DNA of 64,000 nt from Niabella sp. (lineage in GTDB: Bacteria; Bacteroidota; Bacteroidia; Chitinophagales; Chitinophagaceae): assembly GCA_027493055.1 (NCBI GenBank), contig JAPUDO010000011.1, positions 59,960-123,959 of the forward strand, given 5' to 3'. Below, in pieces: positions 1-8,366 of the stretch. Under the pieces are notes generated by a model. It made no database searches and was not told the DNA's origin. It worked only from the letters and a program-made list of their open reading frames with translations. A program made the position numbers and the translations under genes. Within the stretch, counting starts at the first letter, position 1. The number at the start of each line of letters is the position of its first letter.

Positions 1-187
1 AAAAAGAGCCGGATGAATCGGAAACAGCAGACCGGATAGCAGCGCTGTCAGATGGATTTAATAGCTGAACGGTGACGCCTTTTACCACAATCCCTTCTAC
101 AGGGTCCATTAAGGTGCCTTTAATGGTTTGCGCCTGAACAGCGATTGTAAAGAGCAAAAACAGCGATAAAAATCCGGTTACTTTCAT
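1..187 (-). CDS. Outer-membrane protein with carboxypeptidase-regulatory-like domain, N-terminal part
   Basis: The gene runs off the left edge, so only about the first 62 residues are visible. It starts at an ATG whose complement is at 185-187. The N-terminus is a signal peptide (MKVTGFLSLFLLFTIAVQAQ). The next segment, TIKGTLMDPVEGIVVKGVTV, looks like the start of a CarboxypepD_reg-like beta-sandwich, the module that precedes plug and barrel in many Bacteroidota TonB-dependent or outer-membrane beta-barrel proteins. The export signal and domain start are seen directly. The barrel is inferred because the rest lies outside the window. Confidence 0.6.
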   Translation of the reverse strand, partial: MKVTGFLSLFLLFTIAVQAQTIKGTLMDPVEGIVVKGVTVQLLNPSDSAAIRSAVSDSSGSF

Positions 188-608
188 GTGTATATTGTTA
201 TTGATTTTAGTCATCCCGACGTATCGGGAGAATTGCCGCATAAAAATCTATCATCGCTATGAACATAGTGTGCTTGAAAATTTTATGCTTCATTTCATAA
301 AAAACTTCTTGTTCGCCTTGTTGGACGCTCAAAAAAACGGAATCCTTCGGCATCACTTGATAAAAATCAAGTTGATAGCTCAGGCATTAACGTTTCTTTT
401 TACCGGAGCGGTACAGGTTGTTTACGCATAAATATTTAAACCGATAGGCAATTTTTCATTCATAAAATACACAAAGAATGAATGAATCCCGGATGCTTTC
501 GGGATAGGGAAGTTTCCCATGGCTAAAAACAATAATAAATATTCATGGGGAAAATTTAGCAGATTAAATGGCTTAGAATATTTATCTTGCGCCACTCAAT
601 ATTTTTGT
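188..608. other. Gene-free spacer with small TCCCG...CGGGA hairpins
   Basis: I see no convincing gene here. An 81-codon open frame at 186-431 has no recognisable features and overlaps the start of the divergent gene, so I treat it as chance. Two short hairpins are present: TCCCGA-CGTA-TCGGGA at 214-229, and TCCCG with an 8-base loop and CGGGA at 487-504. A third relative (a perfect 16-bp palindrome) occurs at 51879-51894, so this looks like a small dispersed palindrome family. Confidence 0.5.
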
Positions 609-1202
609 ATGGAATATTATAAGTTAGTTGCGGTTACGGGTTTACCGGGCCTGTATGAATTGATAAGCAGTAAAAAGGACGGTGCTATTGTGCGTTCTTT
701 ACAGGACAAATCAACAAAATTTGCATCAACCCGCATTCACCAGTTTTCGCATTTGGAAAGTATTGAAATTTATACTACCGGCGATAATGTGAACCTGATT
801 GAAGTGTTTAATGCTATGGACAAGGACGGCTCCGGATTGCCGGACGCCAAAGATGATAAAGCTGTAAAAGCTTATTTTCAGAAAGTTTACCCCGAAATGG
901 ATTTTGACCGCGTTTACAACAGCGATATGAAGAAGATTGTAAAATGGTTCGAGATCTTAAAGAAAAATGACATAGAGTTAAAGCTTTCTGAACCGGAAGA
1001 GGAAGTGGCTGAAGAAGCACCGGAAGCTGCTGCAGCAGTTACCGAAGCGCCAAAAGAAGAAGTATCAGCAGAAGAAAAACCTAAAAAGAAAAAGGCGGCT
1101 GAAAAATCTGCAGAGGCAGCAGTGGAAGAGGAAACGCCAAAAGCTGCACCCAAAAAAGCAGCCGCTAAAAAGAAAGCAGCCGCTAAGAAAAAAGCTGAAT
1201 AA
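609..1202 (+). CDS. DUF5606 domain protein with Lys/Ala-rich tail
   Basis: The N-terminal ~130 residues (MEYYKLVAVTGLPGLYELIS...) match the DUF5606 family, a small Bacteroidota protein family of unknown role. The C-terminal ~65 residues are low complexity: an acidic Glu/Ala stretch followed by Lys/Ala/Pro repeats (KKAAAKKKAAAKKKAE), resembling histone-H1-like tails and perhaps able to bind nucleic acid. An in-frame ATG at 519 would add 30 residues, but the family normally begins at the MEY motif, so 609 is preferred. A TATTTTTG box (600-607) sits immediately before this ATG. If it is the -7 element, the transcript would be leaderless or start inside the gene. The domain call is solid; function is unknown. 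Confidence 0.8.
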   Translation: MEYYKLVAVTGLPGLYELISSKKDGAIVRSLQDKSTKFASTRIHQFSHLESIEIYTTGDNVNLIEVFNAMDKDGSGLPDAKDDKAVKAYFQKVYPEMDFDRVYNSDMKKIVKWFEILKKNDIELKLSEPEEEVAEEAPEAAAAVTEAPKEEVSAEEKPKKKKAAEKSAEAAVEEETPKAAPKKAAAKKKAAAKKKAE

Positions 1203-1212
1203 TATTTGATAA

Positions 1213-1306
1213 TAGTCAGAAAAGTCAGGAAAGTCCGTAAGTCGGGAAGACAATATTTATAAAACTCCTAACTTACGGACTTTTGGACTTACTGACTTAC
1301 GGACTA
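1213..1306. repeat. Imperfect inverted repeat of AGTCCGTAAGTC units
   Basis: The spacer between the DUF5606 gene and pepF contains AGTCAG/AGTCCGTAAG words on the left (1213-1243) and their reverse complements on the right (1271-1306), separated by an AT-rich stretch. It could fold into a long imperfect hairpin and act as a terminator for the upstream gene. Related words recur near 54618 and 55660, so it belongs to a dispersed family of intergenic repeats in this genome. Confidence 0.5.
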
Positions 1307-1319
1307 TAATCAGGCAGCC

Positions 1320-3032
1320 ATGAACGCAGATATAAAACCGGTACCGAGGCATTTTTTACCCGCAGATTTTGTAATTACAGATTGGCCCGCGCTAGAGCCT
1401 TTTTTTACAGAATTGCTGAAAAGGGATATTGCTTCATTTGAGCAGCTGGAGCAGTGGCTGCAGGACGTAAGCGAGCTGGAAGCAGCCGTAAGCGAAGATG
1501 CCTGCTGGCGGCAGATCAAAATGACCTGTGATACAGAAAATCAGCAATTGGCCGAGTCGTTTAATTACTTTATGCTGGAAATTCAGCCAAAGATACAGGC
1601 CTGCTCCGATCTGCTTAACAGGAAACTGGTGGATTGCCCTTTTACGGAGAACCTGGAAGGCCCTGCTTATTTCACCTATTTAAGAAACGTAAAGAAGAAT
1701 ATTGATCTTTTCAGGGAAGAAAATATTCCGCTGCAATCTGAGCTGGCTGTAGAAGCCCAGCAGTTTGGTGTCATAAACGGGAAAATGAGCGTTGAGGTAA
1801 ACGGGAAGGAGTACACACTGCAACAGGCGGCCCGGTTTTTAGAAGATCCTGACAGGACCCTGAGGGAGTTTGTTTACAGGAAAATATGGGACCGGAGATT
1901 GCAGGATAAAGAGGCGCTGAATAAACTTTATGACAGTCTTTTGCACAAAAGGAACCAGGTGGCTTTAAACGCCGGCTTTGACAACTACCGCGATTACAGG
2001 TTTGCAGAGTTAGGGAGGTTTGACTATACCAAAGAGGATTGTGTGCAGTTTCATGAAGCGGTAAAACAATATGTTTTACCTATCGTGGACAGCATCTATA
2101 AAAAGAAAAAAGCCAGGCTGGGCGTGGATAGCTTCAGGCCCTGGGATGTAGATGCAGAACCTGTTGGTACAGCGCCGCTGAAGCCATTTCAAACAGGCAG
2201 TGAGTTACTGCAGAAAACAACAGATTGCTTTAACAGGTTAAACCCGTTTTTTGGTAATTGCCTGCAAAAAATGGATGAGCTGAAAAGATTTGACCTGGAA
2301 AGCCGTAAAGGTAAAGCTCCCGGCGGCTATAATTGCCCGCTGGCAGAAACCGGTGCGCCTTTCATTTTTATGAATGCTGCCGGTACGCTTAATGATGTAA
2401 TAACCATGGTGCATGAGGGCGGCCACGCCATACATTCTTTCCTGTCGCACCCGCTAAAGCTTACAGGGTTTAAAGATTACCCTACCGAGTTTGCAGAAGT
2501 GGCCAGTATGAGCATGGAGCTTTTTAGCATGAATGAATGGGGCGTGTTTTTTGAGAAGGAAGAGGAATTAAAACGGGCCAGGGAGCTTCAGTTGGAACGC
2601 GTGATCACTGTTTTCCCGTGGATTGCCACTATCGATAAATTTCAGCAATGGATATATGAAAATCCAGTGCATACGCATGAGGAAAGGTTGAAGAACTGGA
2701 CCCGCATTTTAAATGAGTTTACGCCTGAAACACTTGATGTAAGCGATCTGGAAGCGTACCGTAACTATAGCTGGCAGCGGCAGCTGCATTTATTTGAAGT
2801 GCCTTTTTATTATATTGAATACGGCATTGCCCAGTTAGGCGCCATTGGCCTGTGGCAGCAGTTTCAGCAGAATAAAGAACAGGCGTTAAGCAATTATACC
2901 AATGCATTAAGCCTCGGAGGCACGCGCCCGTTACCGCAATTATTTGAGGCAGCAGGTTTAAAGTTCGATCTTTCTCCGGCGCATATCAAAGGATTGATGG
3001 AGTTTGTGAAGGCGGAGATGGAGCGTGTGTAA
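1320..3032 (+). CDS. pepF: M3 family oligoendopeptidase
   Basis: A 570-residue zinc metallopeptidase of the M3 (oligoendopeptidase F / thimet-like) family, expected to cleave short peptides in the cytoplasm. The zinc-binding helix HEGGH is at residues 365-369 (MVHEGGHAIHSF). The third ligand should be a Glu near 390-393 in the segment YPTEFAEVASMSMELF. There is no signal peptide. The length is normal for the family. The C-terminus AHIKGLMEFVKAEMERV is of special interest because a diverged copy of its coding sequence occurs at about 4490-4543. The next gene is convergent and ends only 4 bases away. Confidence 0.93.
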   Translation: MNADIKPVPRHFLPADFVITDWPALEPFFTELLKRDIASFEQLEQWLQDVSELEAAVSEDACWRQIKMTCDTENQQLAESFNYFMLEIQPKIQACSDLLNRKLVDCPFTENLEGPAYFTYLRNVKKNIDLFREENIPLQSELAVEAQQFGVINGKMSVEVNGKEYTLQQAARFLEDPDRTLREFVYRKIWDRRLQDKEALNKLYDSLLHKRNQVALNAGFDNYRDYRFAELGRFDYTKEDCVQFHEAVKQYVLPIVDSIYKKKKARLGVDSFRPWDVDAEPVGTAPLKPFQTGSELLQKTTDCFNRLNPFFGNCLQKMDELKRFDLESRKGKAPGGYNCPLAETGAPFIFMNAAGTLNDVITMVHEGGHAIHSFLSHPLKLTGFKDYPTEFAEVASMSMELFSMNEWGVFFEKEEELKRARELQLERVITVFPWIATIDKFQQWIYENPVHTHEERLKNWTRILNEFTPETLDVSDLEAYRNYSWQRQLHLFEVPFYYIEYGIAQLGAIGLWQQFQQNKEQALSNYTNALSLGGTRPLPQLFEAAGLKFDLSPAHIKGLMEFVKAEMERV

Positions 3033-3036
3033 CAGG

Positions 3037-4434
3037 TCATCTCTTATTTGTACGCTTTGTTTCAAAGTAGATAAGATAAAAGGGGATGGGGTCATACACT
3101 GTCTCATGATGAGTCAGAGACTGGTAAAATACCCCTTTAGCTGTTTCAATTTCCAGCTTTAGCCCGTCAGATTGTAAACTACTGCTATTACTATAAGGAG
3201 GCAATAATAACTTTTTGCCCGAGACGTCTATTGCCCTGTCATATTTTGAAGCGCTATCCCAGCTATATGCAAAATTCCAGTTTTGAATATCAAACTCACC
3301 CTCTGGAAGCTGTTTGTAATAATCTAAAAGAAGTACCATTCTTCCCTCGTCAAAAAGGGGCGTATTAACCGGGAATAAAATTGATGAAGAGGGCATCCAG
3401 AAATTTTCCAGGATATGAGTAGCGATGAGAGTAAAGCCGCCACAATGCCGAAGATTAAGACGAGGGCCTTTCTTTCTTTTAATAAGAACACCATTCCTCA
3501 GATTATAGGTTTTCCTGTTAGGATATATTTTTTTAGTTTTATTGTCAATGAAGTTTGTTTCTGTTGTTTGCCATAACAGAAGCTCTCCTCCTGGGGTGGG
3601 ATAATACCTGTGCGATACTTTTTTTAAGGTATCAGCATTATTCACAAAATACACTTCGTTCAAAGAGCGGGTTCCTAATAATGTTTTTTCGTAAATCTTT
3701 CTCCCGGCTACAGTAAGGGTTTCATGAGTAGTATCTTTAATGATTTTTGTAAAAACGGAATCTAAAACGCACTGGTGTTGATATTGGATTATGCCTGCAT
3801 GGCCTCCGGATATTACGGAGTCATATATTGTCATAGCTCCATTCAGGCTTTGAGAAACATTGATACCATTGAAATACTTTTTATGTGTATATCCCTTCTT
3901 TGTAGTAAGCTGGTAACTCCATTGATCATCATTTTTGTTCAGAACTGTTGTAGTTAAAAGCTGTGCTAATGTATCGTTTGAAGCTTTTGAAAATACGTAG
4001 TTTTCTTTCTGTTTGATACCAGAATTTTCGGGGTAAGGGATAGAGATGCGTTCCAATGTATCTGTAATAGCGTCTCCATATTTCATTTCTTTAAATGCAA
4101 TGTCTGTTGCAGCAAACGGATAATGAATATAAAAAGACCTGTCGCTTTTACTGACGCTGTACAGGGAATCACAGGAGTTATAATACATTGTGTATAAAGT
4201 GTCCTGTTCCCTGTTCAAAATTGTCAAGGTATTCTTTAATGAATCATATTTGATGGTTTTAACGGGATGATCGGCTTTCAGAAGCGTTAGTGATTGTATT
4301 TTCTTCTCTCTGAATGTTCGGACGTTACCGTTAGCCAGTTCATGATAATTAAGAATTGGCTGGGAAAAGCTATTTTCCGATACTAGAGAAAATAATACCG
4401 CAAAAACCCGTGCAATATGTTTTTTACAGGACAA
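3037..4434 (-). CDS. Secreted protein of unknown function
   Basis: A 465-residue protein that I do not recognise. The N-terminus (MSCKKHIARVFAVLFSLVSENSFSQ) looks like a signal peptide. The body is rich in Ser, Thr, Tyr and Lys and probably mostly beta strand. It contains repeated phrases around DSV/DTL that resemble the repeat-rich extracellular proteins of Bacteroidota, but no catalytic motif is visible. It looks more AT-rich than the flanking genes and lies exactly between pepF and a duplicated scrap of the pepF 3' end, which suggests it arrived by insertion or by replacement of a second pepF copy. Confidence 0.6.
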   Translation of the reverse strand: MSCKKHIARVFAVLFSLVSENSFSQPILNYHELANGNVRTFREKKIQSLTLLKADHPVKTIKYDSLKNTLTILNREQDTLYTMYYNSCDSLYSVSKSDRSFYIHYPFAATDIAFKEMKYGDAITDTLERISIPYPENSGIKQKENYVFSKASNDTLAQLLTTTVLNKNDDQWSYQLTTKKGYTHKKYFNGINVSQSLNGAMTIYDSVISGGHAGIIQYQHQCVLDSVFTKIIKDTTHETLTVAGRKIYEKTLLGTRSLNEVYFVNNADTLKKVSHRYYPTPGGELLLWQTTETNFIDNKTKKIYPNRKTYNLRNGVLIKRKKGPRLNLRHCGGFTLIATHILENFWMPSSSILFPVNTPLFDEGRMVLLLDYYKQLPEGEFDIQNWNFAYSWDSASKYDRAIDVSGKKLLLPPYSNSSSLQSDGLKLEIETAKGVFYQSLTHHETVYDPIPFYLIYFETKRTNKR

Positions 4435-4489
4435 AGTTTATTTAATTGGGGCTAAAAATAGAGAATAATTAATTGGACCTTTGAAAACA

Positions 4490-4543
4490 GCACACATTAA
4501 AGGATTGATGGGGTTTGTGAAGGCGGAGATGGAGAAGGTTTAG
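4490..4543 (+). pseudogene. Remnant copy of the pepF 3' end
   Basis: Read on the plus strand, this segment encodes AHIKGLMGFVKAEMEKV followed by a stop. The intact pepF (ending at 3032) ends AHIKGLMEFVKAEMERV. Over 50 aligned bases (2983-3032 against 4494-4543), 42 are identical by my count. No peptidase coding sequence is seen upstream of the scrap. Its stop codon overlaps the stop codon of the convergent tonB-like gene, which keeps the same tail-to-tail arrangement one would expect for an original pepF neighbour. Confidence 0.75.
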
Positions 4544-5458
4544 TTGCGACGTATCTGAAATGTTACCGGCTGTTTTCTGTAGGCTTTAACAGCCCTGCCA
4601 TATTTTTTAGCCGGTATCCACCTGGGCGATTTTTTAAGCATCCTGAGAACCTCTTCTTCGGTACCGTAACCGTTATTGGTTAATGCCTTCATATGGGTGA
4701 GCGTGCCGTCCTTTTCCACTATAAACTGTACTATCACAGTAGCCTGCCCGCCGGTTGCTCCATTTCGGATGGGAACACTGCCATCGAGGTTTTTCTCAAG
4801 AAAAAGCCGCCAGCCATCTTTACCGGGGAACCTCGCATTTTCTTCATCGCGTGTAAAAAACACTGTCAACAGATGCTATGGTTCCATCTTCTTTAAATTC
4901 TTTCCATGTTCCGCGGTCAGCAATGAAACTAATTTCACGCAGTTTATGCCCGGTCGAATCATCGTCCGTATCAACCATCGTTTCGTTGATATTGTCCGTT
5001 ATCTTGGTATTAAACAGGTAACCTGTTTGAGTATAACGCATTTTTTTCTCATAGCACAGTTTGTCATTATCGTAAATAGCTGAATCGGTTAAATGACCTG
5101 CTGAGTCCCATTTTTGAGAAACACCTTTTAATTGATTATTAAAAACCTCTACACTTTCAGACTTTTTTCCGCTAGCATGATACATTTCCCTGGTGCCATG
5201 CGCTACTGCTAATGTTGAATCCTTATAACTTTCAATCATAAAAAGCCGGTTGCCCTTTGCAGTATAATATTGCATCTGGAATACCGAATCCCTGCGCATT
5301 CCTTTACCTATAATGAGCGCTTTTTCCCTGGGAACAATGTCCATATGCTCATTCATATAGTACACATACACTTTGTTTTGTGCCATGGCTTCGGTTAACG
5401 GAACTAATATAAAAAGGACTACTACAAGCAGTTTTGGTAAAAAAACAGTTTTTTTCAT
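4540..5458 (-). pseudogene. tonB-like gene split by a single-base frameshift
   Basis: Two overlapping frames together make one familiar protein. Frame one (5458 to 4844) has a signal peptide (MKKTVFLPKLLVVVLFILVP) and MORN/YwqK-like repeats (GTREMYHASGKKSESVEVF, GTWKEFKEDG). Frame two (to 4540) is a TonB C-terminal domain: FPGKDGWRLFLEKNL, VIVQFIVEKDG, NNGYGTEEEVLRM, YRKQPVTFQI. The join falls in a run of six T on the coding strand (plus-strand A at 4855-4860). With one T fewer, the reading continues ...DSVFTRDEENARFPG without interruption. It may be a real mutation, a slippage site, or a sequencing error in the homopolymer. If intact, the protein would be a periplasmic energy-transducer-like TonB. 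Confidence 0.8.
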
Positions 5459-5592
5459 CAGAAGGTACAGTTTTTACCTGGCAAAGGTAATAATTTGTCA
5501 GGCACCGGTTGTTCCGGTTCGAATTTTGCGAGCGCTTTTTTGAACTTTTTCCTGAAAGCTTTGTTCTAAACTACATCTTTACACTACTTAAA

Positions 5593-6264
5593 ATGAATCA
5601 ATTTATGAAGAGAATATTATCATTATCATTTGCGGCATCTGTTATTTTTGTCTCGTGCAACTCAGCGCCTGAGGCTGATAAAGCTGCCACTGAAGAACAG
5701 CAACTGGTGGCGGCTGCGGAGGGAGAAACCTATAAGGTAGATACAACCCAGGCAGCGCAGTTTATTGGCACCAAGCCGGTAGGTGAGCATCATGGTACTT
5801 TTAATGTAGCCGAAGGGGAAATTTTTGTAAAAAATGACGCTATTGTTACGGGCGGAAAACTGGTTTTTAACATCAACAGCCTGAAAATAATAGATAAAGA
5901 TACTTCGGGTGCTGCAAAATTAACAGGCCATTTGTTATCTCCCGACTTTTTTGACGCCGCTAATCACCCTACTGCCACGTTTGAAATAACTGCTGTTGAA
6001 GAATATGTGGCGGATAGTACTAATAAGATCATTCTGGACGGCGCTACCAATACCGTTAAAGGAAATCTTACTTTGAAAGGAGTAACTAAAAATGTTTCTT
6101 TCCCTGCCGTTATTACAGTAACTCCGGGTACTGTTACTGCAAGGGCTAATTTCAATATCAACCGTACGGACTGGGGCCTTGTGTATGGCAATGACCAGTC
6201 TTTAGGCGATAAGTTCATCAGGCCTGAAGTGAATATCAGTTTTAGCATAACTGCTTCTAAATAA
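5593..6264 (+). CDS. YceI family lipoprotein
   Basis: YceI proteins are lipocalin-like beta barrels thought to bind isoprenoid-type lipids in the periplasm. The start is taken at ATG 5593 (or 5605), giving MNQFMKRILSLSFAASVIFVSC with a lipobox-like Cys. The open frame extends upstream to 5509, but those residues are unlike the family. The YceI domain covers about residues 45-223 from this start, with typical segments such as GEHHGTFNVAEGEI, GHLLSPDFFDAANHPTATFE and NRTDWGLVYGN. It is transcribed divergently from the tonB-like gene and is followed by the DUF2911 gene 103 bases later. Confidence 0.88.
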   Translation: MNQFMKRILSLSFAASVIFVSCNSAPEADKAATEEQQLVAAAEGETYKVDTTQAAQFIGTKPVGEHHGTFNVAEGEIFVKNDAIVTGGKLVFNINSLKIIDKDTSGAAKLTGHLLSPDFFDAANHPTATFEITAVEEYVADSTNKIILDGATNTVKGNLTLKGVTKNVSFPAVITVTPGTVTARANFNINRTDWGLVYGNDQSLGDKFIRPEVNISFSITASK

Positions 6265-6367
6265 ATATTTTTGAAAGGAGCATACTAAAAAGCAATATTT
6301 TTCCGTTTGTAATTGGCAGGTTATTTGCAAATTGTAACCGGATTGATATTAATTAAAAACATCTAAA

Positions 6368-6880
6368 ATGAAGAAATTTTTACTGTTAGCGCTAAGTTTT
6401 ATGGTTATCATTTTTGTAAATGCACAGGAAAAGGCAGCTCCTAAAAGCCCTCCGGCATCTACTAAAGCTGAAATAGCCGGCGGTGCTGTTGTTACCATTA
6501 ACTATAGCCAGCCTTCGGTAAAAGGAAGGACAATTGGAAAAGATCTGGAGCCGCTGCCAGGGCAGGTTTGGCGCACCGGCGCTAATAAAGCTACTGTTTT
6601 TGAAGTAAGTAAGGATGTAACCATTGAAGGCAAAGCGCTGCCTGCGGGTAAATATGCGCTGTTTACTTTGGTGGACGGTGATATCTGGACTATTATTTTC
6701 AATTCAAACTGGGATCAGTTTGGCGCTTTTAAATATAAAGAAGCGGAGGATGTTTTACGCATTAATGTAAAATCAGTAAAGGCGGAATCTTTTGCTGAAA
6801 AATTAAATATTACTGCCGGTAAAGATGGTATTGTAACTATACTTTGGGGTGATAATAAAGTAAGTTTTACTGTAAAATAG
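6368..6880 (+). CDS. DUF2911 domain secreted protein
   Basis: A 170-residue protein with a signal peptide (MKKFLLLALSFMVIIFVNAQ) followed by the DUF2911 domain. Family hallmarks are NYSQPSVKGRTIG near the front, PGQVWRTGANKATVFEVSKD, LPAGKYALFTL, and IIFNSNWDQFGAF. The biochemical role of this Bacteroidota family is unknown. It probably acts in the periplasm. It lies downstream of yceI in the same direction and may be cotranscribed. A hairpin terminator follows at 6905-6932. Confidence 0.88.
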   Translation: MKKFLLLALSFMVIIFVNAQEKAAPKSPPASTKAEIAGGAVVTINYSQPSVKGRTIGKDLEPLPGQVWRTGANKATVFEVSKDVTIEGKALPAGKYALFTLVDGDIWTIIFNSNWDQFGAFKYKEAEDVLRINVKSVKAESFAEKLNITAGKDGIVTILWGDNKVSFTVK

Positions 6881-6904
6881 ACTTGTTTCCAGGATATTAT
6901 TATG

Positions 6905-6932
6905 AAAGCCGTTTCACAAGGAAGCGGCTTTT
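6905..6932. terminator. Hairpin terminator between convergent genes
   Basis: A perfect 7-bp stem (AAAGCCG at 6905-6911 with CGGCTTT at 6925-6931) followed by TTATATTT on the plus strand. It lies between the DUF2911 gene and the convergent hydrolase gene and overlaps the latter's stop region by one or two bases. Confidence 0.75.
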
Positions 6933-7791
6933 ATATTTCTGACAGCTTAAACATGTTACCGGCTCTGATGCCTCTTTCTGTTTGTGTTAAGGTGCAGCAT
7001 TCATTTACGGGGTCATGCTCAAAGAACAGTATATAATTATTTTCTGCAGCTTCCTTTAAAAAAAGCTCTTTTTCCGTCATTGTGATCAGGGGGCGGGTAT
7101 CGTAGGCCATTACATAAGGAAGTGGCAAGTGCCCTGCAGAGGGTAGCAGGTCGGCCATATATACAATGGTTTTTCCTTTATAATAAAGCTGTGGCAGCAT
7201 CATGGCATCTGTATGTCCATCAGCAAAACGTATCTGCATGTTTGCTGTAAAAGAAGTGTTGTCTAACTGGCCTGCCTGCCGGCTTCTGTTTGTAATAAAC
7301 TGCAGCTGCCCGCTTTCCTGTATAGGTAAAATATTTTCTTTTAGAAAAGAGGCTTTTTCCCTGGGGTTGGGTACAGTAGCCCATTCCCAGTGGGCTTCGT
7401 TGCTCCAGTAAGTGGCATATTTAAAAGCCGGAACCAGTTTTTCTCCTTCCCGTTTTATAGCGCCGCCGCAATGATCAAAATGTAAATGAGTAAGGAACAC
7501 ATCAGTGATATCATCCCTGTGAAAGCCGTGAGCCGCAAGGCCTTTGTCCAGATCATCATTGCCATGCAGATAATAATAGCCAAAAAATTTTTCACTTTGC
7601 TTATTGCCCATGCCGGTATCAACAAGGATCAGTCGCCCCTCATCCTCTATCAGCAGGGAACGAAGTGCCCAGCTGCACATATTGTTTTCATCGGCGGGGT
7701 TCAGCTCATTCCAGATGCTTTTGGGAACTACGCCAAACATAGCGCCTCCGTCTAACTTAAAATGACCGTGATTAACAGAATAGAGGTTCAT
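6931..7791 (-). CDS. Metallo-beta-lactamase-fold hydrolase
   Basis: A 286-residue MBL-fold hydrolase with the metal-binding motif THLHFDHCGG (His102, His104, Asp106, His107). Further ligands are likely in FADGHTDAMM and FEHDP. It has no signal peptide, so it is presumably cytoplasmic. The substrate cannot be read from the sequence; the family includes lactonases and other esterases. Its ATG overlaps the TGA of the upstream toxin gene (7788-7791), so the two are translationally coupled. Confidence 0.87.
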   Translation of the reverse strand: MNLYSVNHGHFKLDGGAMFGVVPKSIWNELNPADENNMCSWALRSLLIEDEGRLILVDTGMGNKQSEKFFGYYYLHGNDDLDKGLAAHGFHRDDITDVFLTHLHFDHCGGAIKREGEKLVPAFKYATYWSNEAHWEWATVPNPREKASFLKENILPIQESGQLQFITNRSRQAGQLDNTSFTANMQIRFADGHTDAMMLPQLYYKGKTIVYMADLLPSAGHLPLPYVMAYDTRPLITMTEKELFLKEAAENNYILFFEHDPVNECCTLTQTERGIRAGNMFKLSEI

Positions 7792-8123
7792 AAGGCTTTT
7801 GAGATTTCATTTAGCCGGGACTTTAACTGGGCATCAGAGATATTTTCTAAATCAGCTTTATCATAAATGCTCAATAAATAAACTGTGGATTGAATGATTT
7901 TTACACATGTTATGATCCTCGCCCCGCCGCTTTTACCTTTACCCTTTGACCTAATGGATAATCTTATTTTATAGCAATCTTTACCAATAGCAGTGCCTGT
8001 TTGAGGGTGTTGTTCCAGTATATCTAATAATGCAGCATAATCAGCTTTAAGGGAGCTGTGCTTTTTAGAGAGTGCCTTTAGTTCTCTGTCAAAAGATTCA
8101 ATTGTTTTTAGTTTATATTTCAT
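7788..8123 (-). CDS. RelE/ParE-family toxin
   Basis: A 111-residue basic protein with the RelE/ParE fold signature: an N-terminal helical part (ESFDRELKALSKKHSSLKAD) and the strand segment KIRLSIRSKGKGKSGGARII, which is typical of this Bacteroidota toxin group. RelE-type members cut mRNA on the ribosome and ParE-type members poison gyrase. The sequence alone does not decide between them. The gene overlaps the 3' end of the antitoxin gene by 11 bases, the usual antitoxin-first order, and its stop overlaps the start of the hydrolase gene. Confidence 0.85.
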   Translation of the reverse strand: MKYKLKTIESFDRELKALSKKHSSLKADYAALLDILEQHPQTGTAIGKDCYKIRLSIRSKGKGKSGGARIITCVKIIQSTVYLLSIYDKADLENISDAQLKSRLNEISKAL

Positions 8124-8343
8124 CTAACAATGCTCTTGCATCTTTCAACTTTATTTTCCCGTCCAGATGGTCCTGGACTTCCTGTAATCTTTTGGGCAGG
8201 CTGTCTAAAAACTCTTTTTCAGCTTTTGTAAGCTTTTTTACTTCATCTTTTTGTACCGAAGCCGAAATGTTCATGCGCTCCATAAGTGTACTTATCAGCT
8301 CCAGTTCTTCTTTATTCTTCGGTTTTATAATAATCGTATCCAT
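8113..8343 (-). CDS. Antitoxin partner of the RelE-like toxin
   Basis: A 76-residue acidic, helical protein (MDTIIIKPKNKEELELISTL..., ending KDARALLDEI) of the small DUF2683-like type that is commonly paired with RelE/ParE toxins in Bacteroidota. It should bind and neutralise the downstream toxin and repress its own promoter. The call rests on its size, composition, position directly upstream of and overlapping the toxin gene, and the typical N-terminal pattern. Only 23 bases separate it from the end of the MFS gene. Confidence 0.8.
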   Translation of the reverse strand: MDTIIIKPKNKEELELISTLMERMNISASVQKDEVKKLTKAEKEFLDSLPKRLQEVQDHLDGKIKLKDARALLDEI

Positions 8344-8366
8344 ACTTAAAGTTACTAAAAAAGCAT

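Noticed and set aside
186-431. 81-codon open frame on the plus strand
   Set aside because: No signal, domain or homologous look; overlaps the start of the divergent gene and contains a small dispersed palindrome. Treated as chance.
519-608. 30-residue N-terminal extension of the DUF5606 protein
   Set aside because: The family begins at the MEY motif; the extension has no conserved look. It cannot be excluded if transcription starts far upstream.
914-1253. Several minus-strand frames opposite the Lys/Ala-rich tail
   Set aside because: They are translations of the low-complexity antisense strand (Ser/Phe-rich) and not genes.
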